A stretch of 64,000 nucleotides of DNA, from NCBI GenBank assembly GCA_902619315.1, contig CACNDW010000008.1, positions 1 through 64,000 of the forward strand, given 5' to 3'. The position numbers and the translations under genes were made by a program. How positions within the stretch are numbered: position 1 is the stretch's first letter; each line of letters begins with the position of its first letter. Positions 8,720-18,216 of the stretch are shown one piece after another. Source of the DNA: an uncultured Bacteroidota bacterium. Its GTDB lineage: Bacteria; Bacteroidota; Bacteroidia; Flavobacteriales; Flavobacteriaceae. Under the pieces are notes generated by a model, which worked only from the letters and a program-made list of their open reading frames with translations, did not search any database and had not been told where the DNA came from.

Positions 8720-9814
8720 TTGATAACCATAAAGGATATTGCAAAGGAAGCCAATGTGTCTGCGGGAACTGTTGACAGGGTTTTGCATAATCGGGGTGGA
8801 GTATCTCCAAAGACGGAGACCAAAATCAAAAAGATTTTAAAACAGAAAAAATTTAAAATCAATTTGATCGCCAGTTCGTTGGCAATGAAAAAACATCACA
8901 ATCTGGCAACTTTGATCCCTCAATACGACGAACAAAATCTCTTTTGGAAGTCTCCTTATTCTGGAATTCAGAAAGCAAATCAGGAAGTCAGTGCCTATGG
9001 AATTGAAAACAACGTGTTTTTCTTTGACCAATTTGATCCGAAAAGCTATTTAAAAGCCTTTCGAAAACTCATCAAGACTGAGCCTGATGCAGTGGTTATG
9101 GTCCCTATATTTGTAAAAGAATCTCATGAAATTATTAGACTTCTGCATCTCAAAAAAATTCCCTATATATTTTTAAATATAGATTTAAAGGGTTTAGCGT
9201 TTGGGGGATCAGGGTACAATAATTTAAGCTATATAGGTCAAAAATCATTTGATGCAGGTGTTTTGTCAGGAAAACTATCACATTTGTGTTCCAAAAATGG
9301 GGATGAGTTTTTAATTGTAATGACAAGGAAAAATATTCATGATTATGAGGCAATCAGTGATCGTGTAAAAGGGTTTAAAAGTTATTTCCAGAATAATGTT
9401 CCCGATGCTCATATAGATCAGCTAAAATTTGATCTATCAGATGGATTTGAAAAGGTGAAGAAAAAAATCAATGCTTTTTTAACTAAAAATCAAAGAGTGA
9501 AGGTAATTATGGTTCCCTCCAGTAGAGTTTCCTACATCTGTAGAGCTATTGAAAAGAATCATCTTTCAAGACTAAAAATCATTGGCTTTGATACTACTCC
9601 TCAAAACGTAGAGGCACTAAAAAAAAGTATTGTAGCGTTTTTGATTTCTCAGAAATCATTTAATCAAGGATATAAATCAATTATAACCATAGCCAACTTT
9701 TTGGTTCACAAGGAGATGCCTGCCAAAGAAATTCCAACGCCTTTGGAGATCATTACAAAGGAAAATTATAAATACAGTCACTCAGAGGAGCGTAAATATT
9801 ACAACGAGAATTAA
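8720..9814 (+). CDS. LacI-family transcriptional regulator
   Basis: A 364-residue DNA-binding repressor or activator. Residues 2-25 form the LacI helix-turn-helix (TIKDIAKEANVSAGTVDRVL), followed by the hinge and a periplasmic-binding-protein-like sensor domain (about residues 60-345) that should bind a sugar or oligosaccharide. The TVDRVLHNRG variant is typical of Bacteroidota LacI proteins. The frame opens with TTG at 8720 (TTG ATA ACC ATA). No in-frame ATG lies upstream, and starting later would cut the HTH. It diverges from the operator-A operon and converges with the PhoD-like gene, with a 4-bp overlap of their ends. It is the only transcription regulator in the window, so it is the natural partner of the five GTGTnCGnACAC sites. 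Confidence 0.92.
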   Translation: MITIKDIAKEANVSAGTVDRVLHNRGGVSPKTETKIKKILKQKKFKINLIASSLAMKKHHNLATLIPQYDEQNLFWKSPYSGIQKANQEVSAYGIENNVFFFDQFDPKSYLKAFRKLIKTEPDAVVMVPIFVKESHEIIRLLHLKKIPYIFLNIDLKGLAFGGSGYNNLSYIGQKSFDAGVLSGKLSHLCSKNGDEFLIVMTRKNIHDYEAISDRVKGFKSYFQNNVPDAHIDQLKFDLSDGFEKVKKKINAFLTKNQRVKVIMVPSSRVSYICRAIEKNHLSRLKIIGFDTTPQNVEALKKSIVAFLISQKSFNQGYKSIITIANFLVHKEMPAKEIPTPLEIITKENYKYSHSEERKYYNEN

Positions 9815-11265
9815 AAGCCGACCTTATTCACTGGATTACCCTCCACATCGTGGTGGGTAAACTCAATACTTGGTAGATTTCCACAACTTACCGAAACAGA
9901 TAAAAACCCTCCTTTAACTCTCAGAAATCTATGCTCAGGTAGAAAATCCTCTTGCTTCCATCCTCCAGCATGAACATCAGCACCGGCTCCACATCCAAAT
10001 TCCCAAAGATTGGTGTTTTTTACATTAGTAACATACTGCCAGTGTCTATCACCATTGACTATAAATAGATTTTTCTGTTTTTTTATAAAATTGAGAATCT
10101 CGGCTTGTTCGAAAGAGTAACCTGCATTACTAAGATTATCATTTTTATTTTTTCTGTCAGGGCCCAAAATAGGGGAAGAAGTAATCAATACTTTAAAAGT
10201 TGCCTCTGAAGCGCTAACAGTATCATAAAACCATTGCTTTTGAGCTTTTCCCCAAATGGTTTTATTCGGTCCATCCTCCAAATAGTTTTGATTCCTGTAA
10301 TTTCTCCCCTCGACGATCCAAATCTGAAGATCCTTTCCCCAACGGATGGTTTTGTACCTTTTGGAGTAAGTGGGAAACTGCTCCTGATCGAATATCTCTA
10401 AACCCCGCTCAAAAGTAACAGTTCCATAATCCTTTCCAGGGTAACTATCATCATAGCCAACATCGTGATCATCCTTCATAAAATAGGAAGTATAATTGTT
10501 GTAAAATGAACGCTGAAAAGGGAGAGCAAACAAACGATTCCACTTAAAACGCATCAACTCCTCTGTCATGGCATAAGGAAAGGGCTTATCCATGTACTCT
10601 ATATCTCCAGTATGCACATAAAAATCGGGTTTTAATTTCGACATACTAGGGTATATTTTGTGTCCGTTTTCCATGTCGTCACGACGGTTGTAGTCATGAC
10701 ATGACACGACACAAAATTTGATATCTTTAGCGGTGTTTTTATTTGCTGGTAAAAGAAATTGTCCGAAAATACTATCGGATATTTTAAGCCCTTTCTGGGG
10801 TCTGGCATAGATTTTTAAACGATACTTCTTTCCAGCTTGCAGACTATTCAGTTTCCATTGATGGGTAAAATCTTTGCTAGAATCTACCGCCACCCAATCG
10901 GTAACAATAGCCTCCGTCGGATCTTCTTTAGGGTAGTAGTGGAGCTGCACCTCCCCGGAAGCCCCCGGGCAATAGCCTTCCATGTCTTTAAGTGACAATC
11001 CTTTGGGAATCTGAGTGTTATATATTCCTTCAACGTCTTGGTTTTGAGCCAAAGATTTCATCTTTTCCCTTGAAATTTCAATAAAAGGATGTCCCTTAAA
11101 ATTGGCAGATTTGTTTTGGGTCAATCGGGTCCATAATACAATAGAATTTTGATCGGCCCAACCGTTTTTTACCCCATTGGCAAAATAGGGCCCCTTAATG
11201 GGTTCAGGTGATTGACAGGACAATAAAAACAACCCTATTCCTGCTATTAGAAGTTTTTTAATCAT
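9811..11265 (-). CDS. PhoD-like metallophosphatase lipoprotein
   Basis: A 484-residue alkaline phosphatase D-like protein with a lipoprotein signal (lipobox LLSC, cysteine near residue 17). An N-terminal Fn3-like PhoD domain (NGWADQNSIVLWTRLT near residue 36) precedes the metallophosphatase core. Core motifs are VVSCHDYNRRDD near residue 187, YVHTGDIEYMD near residue 217, KDDHDVGYDDSYPG near residue 265, and NGDRHWQYV near residue 408. It is a clear paralogue of the protein at 33445-34929. It is the last gene of the block 9811-18032. PhoD enzymes cleave phosphodiesters or monoesters with Ca/Fe. In a locus full of sulfatases the true substrate could be a phosphate or sulfate ester on the glycan, which is speculation. 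Confidence 0.88.
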   Translation of the reverse strand: MIKKLLIAGIGLFLLSCQSPEPIKGPYFANGVKNGWADQNSIVLWTRLTQNKSANFKGHPFIEISREKMKSLAQNQDVEGIYNTQIPKGLSLKDMEGYCPGASGEVQLHYYPKEDPTEAIVTDWVAVDSSKDFTHQWKLNSLQAGKKYRLKIYARPQKGLKISDSIFGQFLLPANKNTAKDIKFCVVSCHDYNRRDDMENGHKIYPSMSKLKPDFYVHTGDIEYMDKPFPYAMTEELMRFKWNRLFALPFQRSFYNNYTSYFMKDDHDVGYDDSYPGKDYGTVTFERGLEIFDQEQFPTYSKRYKTIRWGKDLQIWIVEGRNYRNQNYLEDGPNKTIWGKAQKQWFYDTVSASEATFKVLITSSPILGPDRKNKNDNLSNAGYSFEQAEILNFIKKQKNLFIVNGDRHWQYVTNVKNTNLWEFGCGAGADVHAGGWKQEDFLPEHRFLRVKGGFLSVSVSCGNLPSIEFTHHDVEGNPVNKVGF

Positions 11266-11296
11266 TTTACACCTATTTTAGAGGTGAGATTTTAAT

Positions 11297-12445
11297 TTAC
11301 ATTCCACCGTATAGTTTGTAAACCTCTGAGCCTGCGCTTAAAAATGCTCCGACACCATAAACTTCAGTCTTATCGGGAAATGCCTCACCCGGTTCCGCAC
11401 CAATGGGTTGAACATAAGTCAACATTCCATCACTATTTACATAACTTACCATTGCATTCCAAGCTTTTTGTACTACAGATCCATAAGTTGCCTTATCTAA
11501 TATCCCTTTGTTGATACCCCAGGCAAGTCCATAAGTGAAAAATGACGAACCACTGGTCTCAGGAGTAGGGTAAAATTTCTGCCCTAAAAGACTCATGGCC
11601 CAATGCCCTTGTGGAGTTTGAATTTCTAACAATTTCCTAGCCATTTTTTTGTAAAGCTTAAGGAAATAAGGATAATCTTTGTCGTTGGGACCCAACTCTT
11701 GTATAACATTTGCTAAACCGGCAAATACCCAACCATTTCCTCTTGCCCAGAAGATTTTTGTTCCGTTGTCAAGTTGATTAAAATAAGAGCCATCTCTATA
11801 GTATAAATTTTCTTTTTTATCAAATAAATGGTTTGTAGTTGCCTTCCACTCTTGGACCATAAAGTCAATGTATTTTCTATCTCTGGTAAGGTTGGAAACC
11901 ATCACCCAAACAGTTGGTGACATGAACAAAGCATCACACCAATTCCATCGATTTTGATGAAAAGGTGATTTCCAATCCAGTTTGGATTTTGAGGGGTGAT
12001 AAAGTATAAAATCAAATTGTTTTATAGTGGGTTGTATCATCTTTTCATCCTTGTATTTTCTGTAAAGTTGAAAATAGGTTTGACCAACCGCATGATCGTC
12101 TGCATGGTAAACTCTATTGTAATTCCCATTTCTCATGTGAAGTTTCCAATCGTGAGCATCACCAATTCCTTTGAGCCACTCATAATATTTATTACTGTCT
12201 GCCATAGCTGCCCATTTTGACATCCCCACATAAAGCGCAGCATTAGTCCAATCCAAAAGATGATGTTTGCCTCTTGACAATCTCCTGTTTTGGGCTCTAT
12301 ATTTTAAATCATCGTGGTTTTCGATTTGCCAGTCCGCCACTTTTTCCATAATCTGTTTTACCTCCGACGGTTCAATATTTTGTCCCATCAGTGGTAGCCC
12401 AATCAAAAATATAAGCAGTGTAAATAGATGTTTTTTAGATTTCAT
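11297..12445 (-). CDS. GH105 unsaturated uronyl hydrolase
   Basis: A 382-residue (alpha/alpha)6-barrel enzyme with a Sec signal peptide (MKSKKHLFTLLIFLIGLPLMGQ). GH105/GH88 enzymes hydrate the 4,5-unsaturated uronic acid that lyases leave at the non-reducing end, releasing it from the next sugar. Family signs are the YHADDHAVGQTYFQLY segment near residue 112, RWNWCDALFMSPTVW near residue 165 with the conserved aspartate, RGNGWVFAGL near residue 233, and the closing EVYGVGAFLSAGSEVYKL. It lies 18 bp after the BNR protein and 31 bp before the PhoD-like gene. Placement beside candidate lyases fits a lyase-GH105 cascade. GH105 rather than GH88 is judged from the motif pattern. Confidence 0.92.
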   Translation of the reverse strand: MKSKKHLFTLLIFLIGLPLMGQNIEPSEVKQIMEKVADWQIENHDDLKYRAQNRRLSRGKHHLLDWTNAALYVGMSKWAAMADSNKYYEWLKGIGDAHDWKLHMRNGNYNRVYHADDHAVGQTYFQLYRKYKDEKMIQPTIKQFDFILYHPSKSKLDWKSPFHQNRWNWCDALFMSPTVWVMVSNLTRDRKYIDFMVQEWKATTNHLFDKKENLYYRDGSYFNQLDNGTKIFWARGNGWVFAGLANVIQELGPNDKDYPYFLKLYKKMARKLLEIQTPQGHWAMSLLGQKFYPTPETSGSSFFTYGLAWGINKGILDKATYGSVVQKAWNAMVSYVNSDGMLTYVQPIGAEPGEAFPDKTEVYGVGAFLSAGSEVYKLYGGM

Positions 12446-12463
12446 GATTTTAGCGTTTAATTT

Positions 12464-13933
12464 TTAATTATTTGTTTTTATTTTATATAAATATAATTTA
12501 CTGGGCGAGGGCCATGGCTTCTCTCTGGGTTTGTCGCGATTGCTCCCCAGTGTTTCCCATTTGAGAGCATATCTGACCTTGTCCTCACTGTTTTTTCCCT
12601 CATCATTAGCACTGATAACTTGTAGCCCAGGAAAATCTCCTTCTACCTTGACTGAGCTATCGTTAAATCTCCTTGAAAAAAGTTTTTCAGATTTATGTAC
12701 CTTTCCAATAGGGTTTAAATCCTCATCAAGCAAAATTGTACCGTCTCCATATTTGATGTGCCAATATCCAACCTCATATTGATCGTCTGATCTGCGGTTA
12801 AAACTCTTAATGGTGAATTCATTTTTAATACTTCCTCTACCGGAAAATTCCCACCTGTAATCCCAGTCTGTGATCACATTATACTGCCATTTTTGATCAC
12901 TTTTTTTGGCAATATACAATTGTAGGTTTCCATTTTCATCGTATTTATGATAAACAAAAATGGGGGTTTTGTGACGGTCAAAACAAAGCTTAGCTGCAAG
13001 ATTAATGATTCCGCCTTTTGGCGGAATAGGGTCTACAATCAGTGATTTTTGATCAATTGTTGCAGGAAGAGTAATAGATTGATCAAAAGCATTATACCAA
13101 TTTTTCAAATCAGGACTCTTCATATAGGACAGGTCGTGATTGGTTGAACAATCTGGTGTATCTCTCCATACCCAGTATACATGATACCACCCGTCTTCTC
13201 TTAACTCGGGTTGAGATTGATAAGCATTCATAAGACCCTGACCATCTGTTAAGGGAACATCCAGCATCCTAGACCAAGTTTGAGATTCTGTGTCATAAAT
13301 ATTATATATTTCATTACCATTTCCGCTGCCTCCATCTCTGTAATGAAAAATTAATCGATCGTCTTTTGTCATCATAAACTTCGGATAGGTAGCTTTTAAT
13401 TCATTTGGACCCACCATAGGGAAGTATTGCTTTAATGTAGTAATGTCATTTGGCTTTTGGGTCCTAAAATAAGTCAGAGAATCGACATGCATGTTCCCAG
13501 AGAGATGAATAAAACCCTTTTTATCAACTGCCATGGTTATTGAGTTATGTGAATCCCATCCGACTTCAGTTGCAGAAAAGCGTTTTGATTTTTCTTTGGC
13601 ATTTTTATCTCTTGGTGGCGCAGGCATTTGATGTAAAGAAAAGTTAGTTTCATTAATATTTCTTTGACCCACTATCATATTTCGATTGGCATTGTAGTAT
13701 GAGATATATTGTCTATCATTGTTAGTATATAGACAAAAACGAACCCTGTGTCCAGCCCATACAGAATCTATTTCTATTATTTGCTCTACAGACTCCTTAA
13801 GATGAGACTCATCTATGATTGTTTGTTCTTTGACTCCATCACTACAATGAGTAAAAAAAACACAAAGTAAAAAAATGAAAAAAAATGAACTTTGATATTT
13901 TATGAAATATGCAGTTAAAGTTAAACCTTTCAT
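12464..13933 (-). CDS. BNR-4 repeat beta-propeller protein, candidate polysaccharide lyase
   Basis: A 489-residue exported protein, probably a lipoprotein (hydrophobic stretch ending in FFTHC near residue 30). The segment DSHNSITMAVDKKGFIHLSG followed by NMHVDSL (about residues 127-153) is the hallmark of the BNR_4 family, with two histidines in conserved positions. Several later beta-propeller blades each carry Asp-box-like turns. Seven-bladed propellers with paired histidines occur among ulvan lyases (PL24, PL25) and rhamnose-glucuronate lyases (PL42), and this protein matches their size. It sits between GH105 and heparinase-like genes, which suits a lyase. Lyase activity is an inference. 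BNR_4 proteins of unknown function are also common. Confidence 0.8.
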   Translation of the reverse strand: MKGLTLTAYFIKYQSSFFFIFLLCVFFTHCSDGVKEQTIIDESHLKESVEQIIEIDSVWAGHRVRFCLYTNNDRQYISYYNANRNMIVGQRNINETNFSLHQMPAPPRDKNAKEKSKRFSATEVGWDSHNSITMAVDKKGFIHLSGNMHVDSLTYFRTQKPNDITTLKQYFPMVGPNELKATYPKFMMTKDDRLIFHYRDGGSGNGNEIYNIYDTESQTWSRMLDVPLTDGQGLMNAYQSQPELREDGWYHVYWVWRDTPDCSTNHDLSYMKSPDLKNWYNAFDQSITLPATIDQKSLIVDPIPPKGGIINLAAKLCFDRHKTPIFVYHKYDENGNLQLYIAKKSDQKWQYNVITDWDYRWEFSGRGSIKNEFTIKSFNRRSDDQYEVGYWHIKYGDGTILLDEDLNPIGKVHKSEKLFSRRFNDSSVKVEGDFPGLQVISANDEGKNSEDKVRYALKWETLGSNRDKPREKPWPSPSKLYLYKIKTNN

Positions 13934-13948
13934 TGATTATTTTAGATT

Positions 13949-16039
13949 TTAGTCGAGTATCAACCCTGATGTAATATTTTTAAAATTATACTTAAATAGT
14001 TGATCTTTATAGTTAAAGCTGATAATTAAATTACCATCACTATTGAACGCAATTTTTTTAGAGGCTATAATGTCTCCAACTTGACTTTCGTTGTCAACAG
14101 GCAAAATTAAATGAGCAATAATCGTTCTCTTTTCAGTTGAATTGAGCTTAATATCAAAATAAGGAATCCAGCTGAAAGCTTGCGTAGCATTTACCATTTG
14201 GGAGGGGTGCCTGCCTTGTGTTATGGAAAAGTCTTGCTCAGTAATGGGAATGAGAGCCATTATCCCAACATTTCCTTTAAGTATCGCATAATCCTCCTGG
14301 ATTTTTAAATCCACTCCGGGGTGAAAACGCACTTGAATTACTGCATTATTTTTAGCATAAATTTCATCCAAAACAAGAGTGATTTCTGGCTTTTCAAGCA
14401 GAATATTTCTTCTCCATTTTTTTAGTTCTATTTTCGGATAGGCATTGGTAGGATCCATCAATACATAGTCCCTGTCAGTGCTTGTTCTGAAATCAACTAC
14501 CTCACCCCCTACACTATAGTCATAAGGCTGTTTGTAATATTTACCCGAAATTTGTTTTTCTCCGTTAACCAATATTGTGTTATGTCCTTCACTGGATGCC
14601 TCAGGATAATCAAAACGGGCTTGATCAAAGTATTTTTCGTCATATCCACTTTTCCCCAAATCTCTGATGTAGTATTCCTTATTCCAGTAAACTACAAAAT
14701 GACCAATATCGAGATGACCATGATGAGGATCGTCATTTTTTCCTGCTTTACCCGCCACTACAACCTTGTCGGCACTAGAAAAATCAGTTCGCATTACCCA
14801 CCAATCAATGGTTTTGAAATGAATAGAAGGCTGGCTAGGGGGTAGTGCAGTAAATTTGGGTCGAGGCCATATGATATCAAAAACATCACTTGCCTCTTTA
14901 TTGAGAAAATTACGATACCAGGCCGCGTGAGGGTTTTGCGTTTCTGTGGCTAGTTTATTTATCAAATGTGGGCTTCCTACCAATCCATTTCCACCGGAAT
15001 CCTCAAAATTGAGTGATTTGTTACCCGGAAGGGAAATGTACAAGGGGAAGGTTACAGGGTTGCTCGCCAGTCGTTTATTTTCGAAAAGGTTGATTTTTTT
15101 GTTGGTTAGACGCTTTAAAGCATCTGCAAAAAACGAGGAGGTATGAACCCCATAATTCCAATAAGAGCCCCCCTCCTGCCAGCCACCATCAATACCCAAT
15201 TCATTAAACATACTATTTATCCTGTTATAGGATTCTGCGACAACATCGGTGAGTTGCGGATGTTCTTTCAATAGAGTTAGGCCTGCCAAGCCAACACCCG
15301 AATTACAAACCCCGCACCAGTTACATCTATAGGCAGTTGCCCACCAATGAAATTCATAATCTCCACGCACAGGTGTAATCACTTTTTCCAATAGTGCTCC
15401 TCTAATACGATCTCTCTGGGCTTGATTCAATGCGGGATACAACCAATCATAGACGGCAGCCATGATTCGTCCAGAGTCACCATTGAAATGATCAAAGTTA
15501 AAATTGACCTGATCGTCAGGAACATTCCAGGGCATGATGCGGGAATAAATTATGGGAAATTCATGGGCACGTTGCGTCCATGTTGTCAGATCACAAAAAG
15601 CATCAGCAAACTCAAAGGCTTTGTGAGCATAGGCTTCTTCCCCCGTCATTTGATAAAGAAAAGCAAGGTAAAAAGCATTGTTCCTGTTACTATTGTAATA
15701 ATCTGAATATTTTCTGCTACGGTCTTCTTCGGACCAGTCTGCGCGGGTATTTTTGCCCTGAATGGGTATGTTTTTATCAACTGGCATGGCCATCCAAACC
15801 TTAGCCATAGCCCTGATTTTATTGAAAACATCTTTACTTTCCTGGTCTGTTTTTATTCTATCTATTAGTTGCTTTTTCTCTGCATCATTAAAATATAGAT
15901 AAGGATGCTCAAGGGTAGAGATTTCAATGACCTTGTCTATATCAGATTTCTTTAACTGGGCACAACTCTCTCCTCCTTTAAAGAGAAATAGAGTAATAAA
16001 AAACAGATAAATTATTTGATTATATGTCTGATTCATCAT
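13949..16039 (-). CDS. Heparinase II/III-like polysaccharide lyase candidate (first)
   Basis: A 696-residue exported protein (hydrophobic N-terminus ending near GGESCAQ). An N-terminal (alpha/alpha)-toroid contains the RCNWCGVCNSGVGLAG motif near residue 250 and EGGSYWNYGVH near residue 290 with a candidate catalytic tyrosine. A C-terminal beta-sandwich carries HHGHLDIGHFVVYW near residue 435, the two-histidine heparinase II/III signature. The family cleaves uronic-acid polysaccharides by beta-elimination. It lies 25 bp after the next heparinase-like gene and 15 bp before the BNR gene. Which CAZy PL family it belongs to cannot be fixed by eye. It differs from the other three heparinase-like proteins in its histidine motif. 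Confidence 0.88.
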   Translation of the reverse strand: MMNQTYNQIIYLFFITLFLFKGGESCAQLKKSDIDKVIEISTLEHPYLYFNDAEKKQLIDRIKTDQESKDVFNKIRAMAKVWMAMPVDKNIPIQGKNTRADWSEEDRSRKYSDYYNSNRNNAFYLAFLYQMTGEEAYAHKAFEFADAFCDLTTWTQRAHEFPIIYSRIMPWNVPDDQVNFNFDHFNGDSGRIMAAVYDWLYPALNQAQRDRIRGALLEKVITPVRGDYEFHWWATAYRCNWCGVCNSGVGLAGLTLLKEHPQLTDVVAESYNRINSMFNELGIDGGWQEGGSYWNYGVHTSSFFADALKRLTNKKINLFENKRLASNPVTFPLYISLPGNKSLNFEDSGGNGLVGSPHLINKLATETQNPHAAWYRNFLNKEASDVFDIIWPRPKFTALPPSQPSIHFKTIDWWVMRTDFSSADKVVVAGKAGKNDDPHHGHLDIGHFVVYWNKEYYIRDLGKSGYDEKYFDQARFDYPEASSEGHNTILVNGEKQISGKYYKQPYDYSVGGEVVDFRTSTDRDYVLMDPTNAYPKIELKKWRRNILLEKPEITLVLDEIYAKNNAVIQVRFHPGVDLKIQEDYAILKGNVGIMALIPITEQDFSITQGRHPSQMVNATQAFSWIPYFDIKLNSTEKRTIIAHLILPVDNESQVGDIIASKKIAFNSDGNLIISFNYKDQLFKYNFKNITSGLILD

Positions 16040-16064
16040 TATTTATTTGAAATCATATCCGAAA

Positions 16065-18032
16065 TCAATATCCCTCACGCCAATTTTTTTGCCCTTTTAG
16101 TCTAATTTTTATATCAATTTTACCTCCAGTCACAAGAGAGGATGGAATATTTAATTCTAATCTCTTAAGACCCTCTATTCTTCTATCTAACTCAAGAGGT
16201 GGGGGATCGAGTGATACAATGTTCATCTTGATATCTGGGTGACTTAAATTTTCAACAAAAAGTTTTTTAACAGGAGTCACTGAGGAGTACTCAGGTTTAA
16301 TTATTGTAGCACCTTCTTTAGTAATATCAATATCAAATGTTGTAATTAATTGCCAAGTAATAGTTTCTGTAGATTCATTAATTTCAATAGAATCATCAAT
16401 TATCAATGAAGTGTTACTTTCTTTTGTAAACTTTCTTTTGGAGGTTTTTAAAAATCCTTCGAAAACAGGAGTTAAATCAAAGGTTACCTCTGGGTTATCA
16501 CCCTGCTTAAAATCTACTATTGTAGCTTTACCATCAACCTTGTGCAGCTGATTATTTATTGTAATTGTACTATGACCAAAATTTCCTTTATTTAATAAAG
16601 TCCACCTTTGACTGTCCTGAGATTTATTCCAAAGATCAAAACCAGTTTTTTCTAAATCATGATAAGGCTGATTTCCTGGATCTGTCACCCACCTTACTCC
16701 ATTAATTTCAAAAATAAAAGAGCCAGCATCCATGTTTCCATGGTTTACTGTACCACTCCCGCCCTTGCATCCAAGATAGTAGGTATAAGGATCATTGGAG
16801 CCACCGGTAAAAACAGCTATTGGATTTGTCCCTCCACCCTTCCATGAGGTTGGTAATTCTGATTCTTTTTGCTTCTGATATTGAGAAACCCATACAAGTC
16901 CGGCTCCATTTAATCTTCTTAATCTTCCAATTTTTTGGGGTGCAGTTTGCATAGTATTTTTTTTCATTTTGTAGCTACTTGGAGGGTTTAAAAATCTGCT
17001 TCTCTCAAAAAATAGCTCATCTCCTGTTTTAGAAGCAAACCACGCAAGAGTTACATCAGGATTACTATTTCTTTTATCTCCACAATCAGCATAATTATAA
17101 TACCAACCCGAGGGCGCATTCATCAATAATCTAAAATAAGCGCTATCCTTAAAGCCTGGATAATCCCCCAAACCAAAATCAGTACCGAAGGCACTTTCAA
17201 GCATTGCATTAGTTACAACCGAAAAAGAAGTACCATACCCCCAGTAAGTAGATCCCTCAGGGTAAACTCCATCTGGTCTGTACTCATCCAAAGCATGTGG
17301 TAAACCATCCAAAGATCTTTTTATGGTTTTTGCAGCAAGCTCAGGATTAATCTCAGCAATAGCTATTGATCCAGCAATCATTCCACCATTACAAACTTGG
17401 TTCCAGTTATTATTACTTTTGATCCACCAATTATTTGATCTTTTATCCGTCTCATAGCTGGGCATAATTCCTTTATCAATTATTGCTTGAATAGCCTTAT
17501 CAATTGTCGTTTGCGGCAAATCCCCTGCTGTCCAATCAAGAGCAAATGCAAGCGCCATAGTCATTTCACCAACGTCTAAATAATGAGACGGGTTCCAATC
17601 TGAAAAATTACAAACAGCTAAAACTTCATTATTTAGTCTTTCAAGGATTTGTGGATCTTTTTCAATGTGATATACCATACCAAGCATATTAACTCTATAG
17701 AGCATCTCGCGAGAAATATGCAATAAGCGCCTGCCAATTTTAACTCTCTCAAGATATGGTTCATCCATAACTTTCATTGCGTTTGATTTAATTGCAGAGT
17801 AAAAATTCATTACTACTGGGTCTGTATTAAGCTTTTGACGAAGAACCTTATCAATTTCAGAATTTAGGACAAGTCTAGGATGTTCTTTTCTCAAATTTTT
17901 AACCAAAAAATCTGAATTAAATGGATTATTTAATTCATATGAAGAATTATGATTTTTATCTGATAAATCTTTTTTACAAGAATAAATAAATAATGAAATT
18001 CCAATAATTATATAAATCTGTATTTTTCTCAT
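16065..18032 (-). CDS. Heparinase II/III-like lipoprotein (second)
   Basis: A 655-residue lipoprotein (lipobox FIYSC, cysteine near residue 19). The toroid carries NNNWNQVCNGGMIAG near residue 210 and EGSTYWGYGTSFS near residue 258. The beta-domain carries NHGNMDAGSFIFEINGVRW near residue 430. The second histidine of the usual HGH signature is replaced by asparagine (HGN), unlike the neighbour at 13949. It is the first gene after the terminator that closes susCD1, and the 136 bp upstream of it before that terminator could hold its own promoter. Expected role: lyase or lyase-related enzyme acting on the imported or surface-bound glycan. The third base of codons looks more AT-rich than in the uronate operon. 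Confidence 0.86.
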   Translation of the reverse strand: MRKIQIYIIIGISLFIYSCKKDLSDKNHNSSYELNNPFNSDFLVKNLRKEHPRLVLNSEIDKVLRQKLNTDPVVMNFYSAIKSNAMKVMDEPYLERVKIGRRLLHISREMLYRVNMLGMVYHIEKDPQILERLNNEVLAVCNFSDWNPSHYLDVGEMTMALAFALDWTAGDLPQTTIDKAIQAIIDKGIMPSYETDKRSNNWWIKSNNNWNQVCNGGMIAGSIAIAEINPELAAKTIKRSLDGLPHALDEYRPDGVYPEGSTYWGYGTSFSVVTNAMLESAFGTDFGLGDYPGFKDSAYFRLLMNAPSGWYYNYADCGDKRNSNPDVTLAWFASKTGDELFFERSRFLNPPSSYKMKKNTMQTAPQKIGRLRRLNGAGLVWVSQYQKQKESELPTSWKGGGTNPIAVFTGGSNDPYTYYLGCKGGSGTVNHGNMDAGSFIFEINGVRWVTDPGNQPYHDLEKTGFDLWNKSQDSQRWTLLNKGNFGHSTITINNQLHKVDGKATIVDFKQGDNPEVTFDLTPVFEGFLKTSKRKFTKESNTSLIIDDSIEINESTETITWQLITTFDIDITKEGATIIKPEYSSVTPVKKLFVENLSHPDIKMNIVSLDPPPLELDRRIEGLKRLELNIPSSLVTGGKIDIKIRLKGQKNWREGY

Positions 18033-18168
18033 AATGATAATTTTAAACTAAAGTAATGCTCTAAATAATTGAATTAATAACCATGATAAAAATGAATTTA
18101 GCCTGTTCAAAAAAAAAATCTTATAAGTTCTTAATCATATAAACAGTTGAAATTCAATGTTTTAAAGA

Positions 18169-18197
18169 AAAAAGCCATCTTTAATAGATGGCTTTTT
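18169..18197 (-). terminator. Intrinsic terminator after susD1
   Basis: A perfect 12-bp inverted repeat, AAAAAGCCATCT and AGATGGCTTTTT, flanks a 5-nt loop. It ends 19 bp past the SusD stop codon on the minus strand and is followed by a T run there. It can work in both directions. It separates the SusC/SusD pair from the heparinase block. Confidence 0.85.
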
Positions 18198-18216
18198 GAA
18201 TAATTATTAATAAAAA

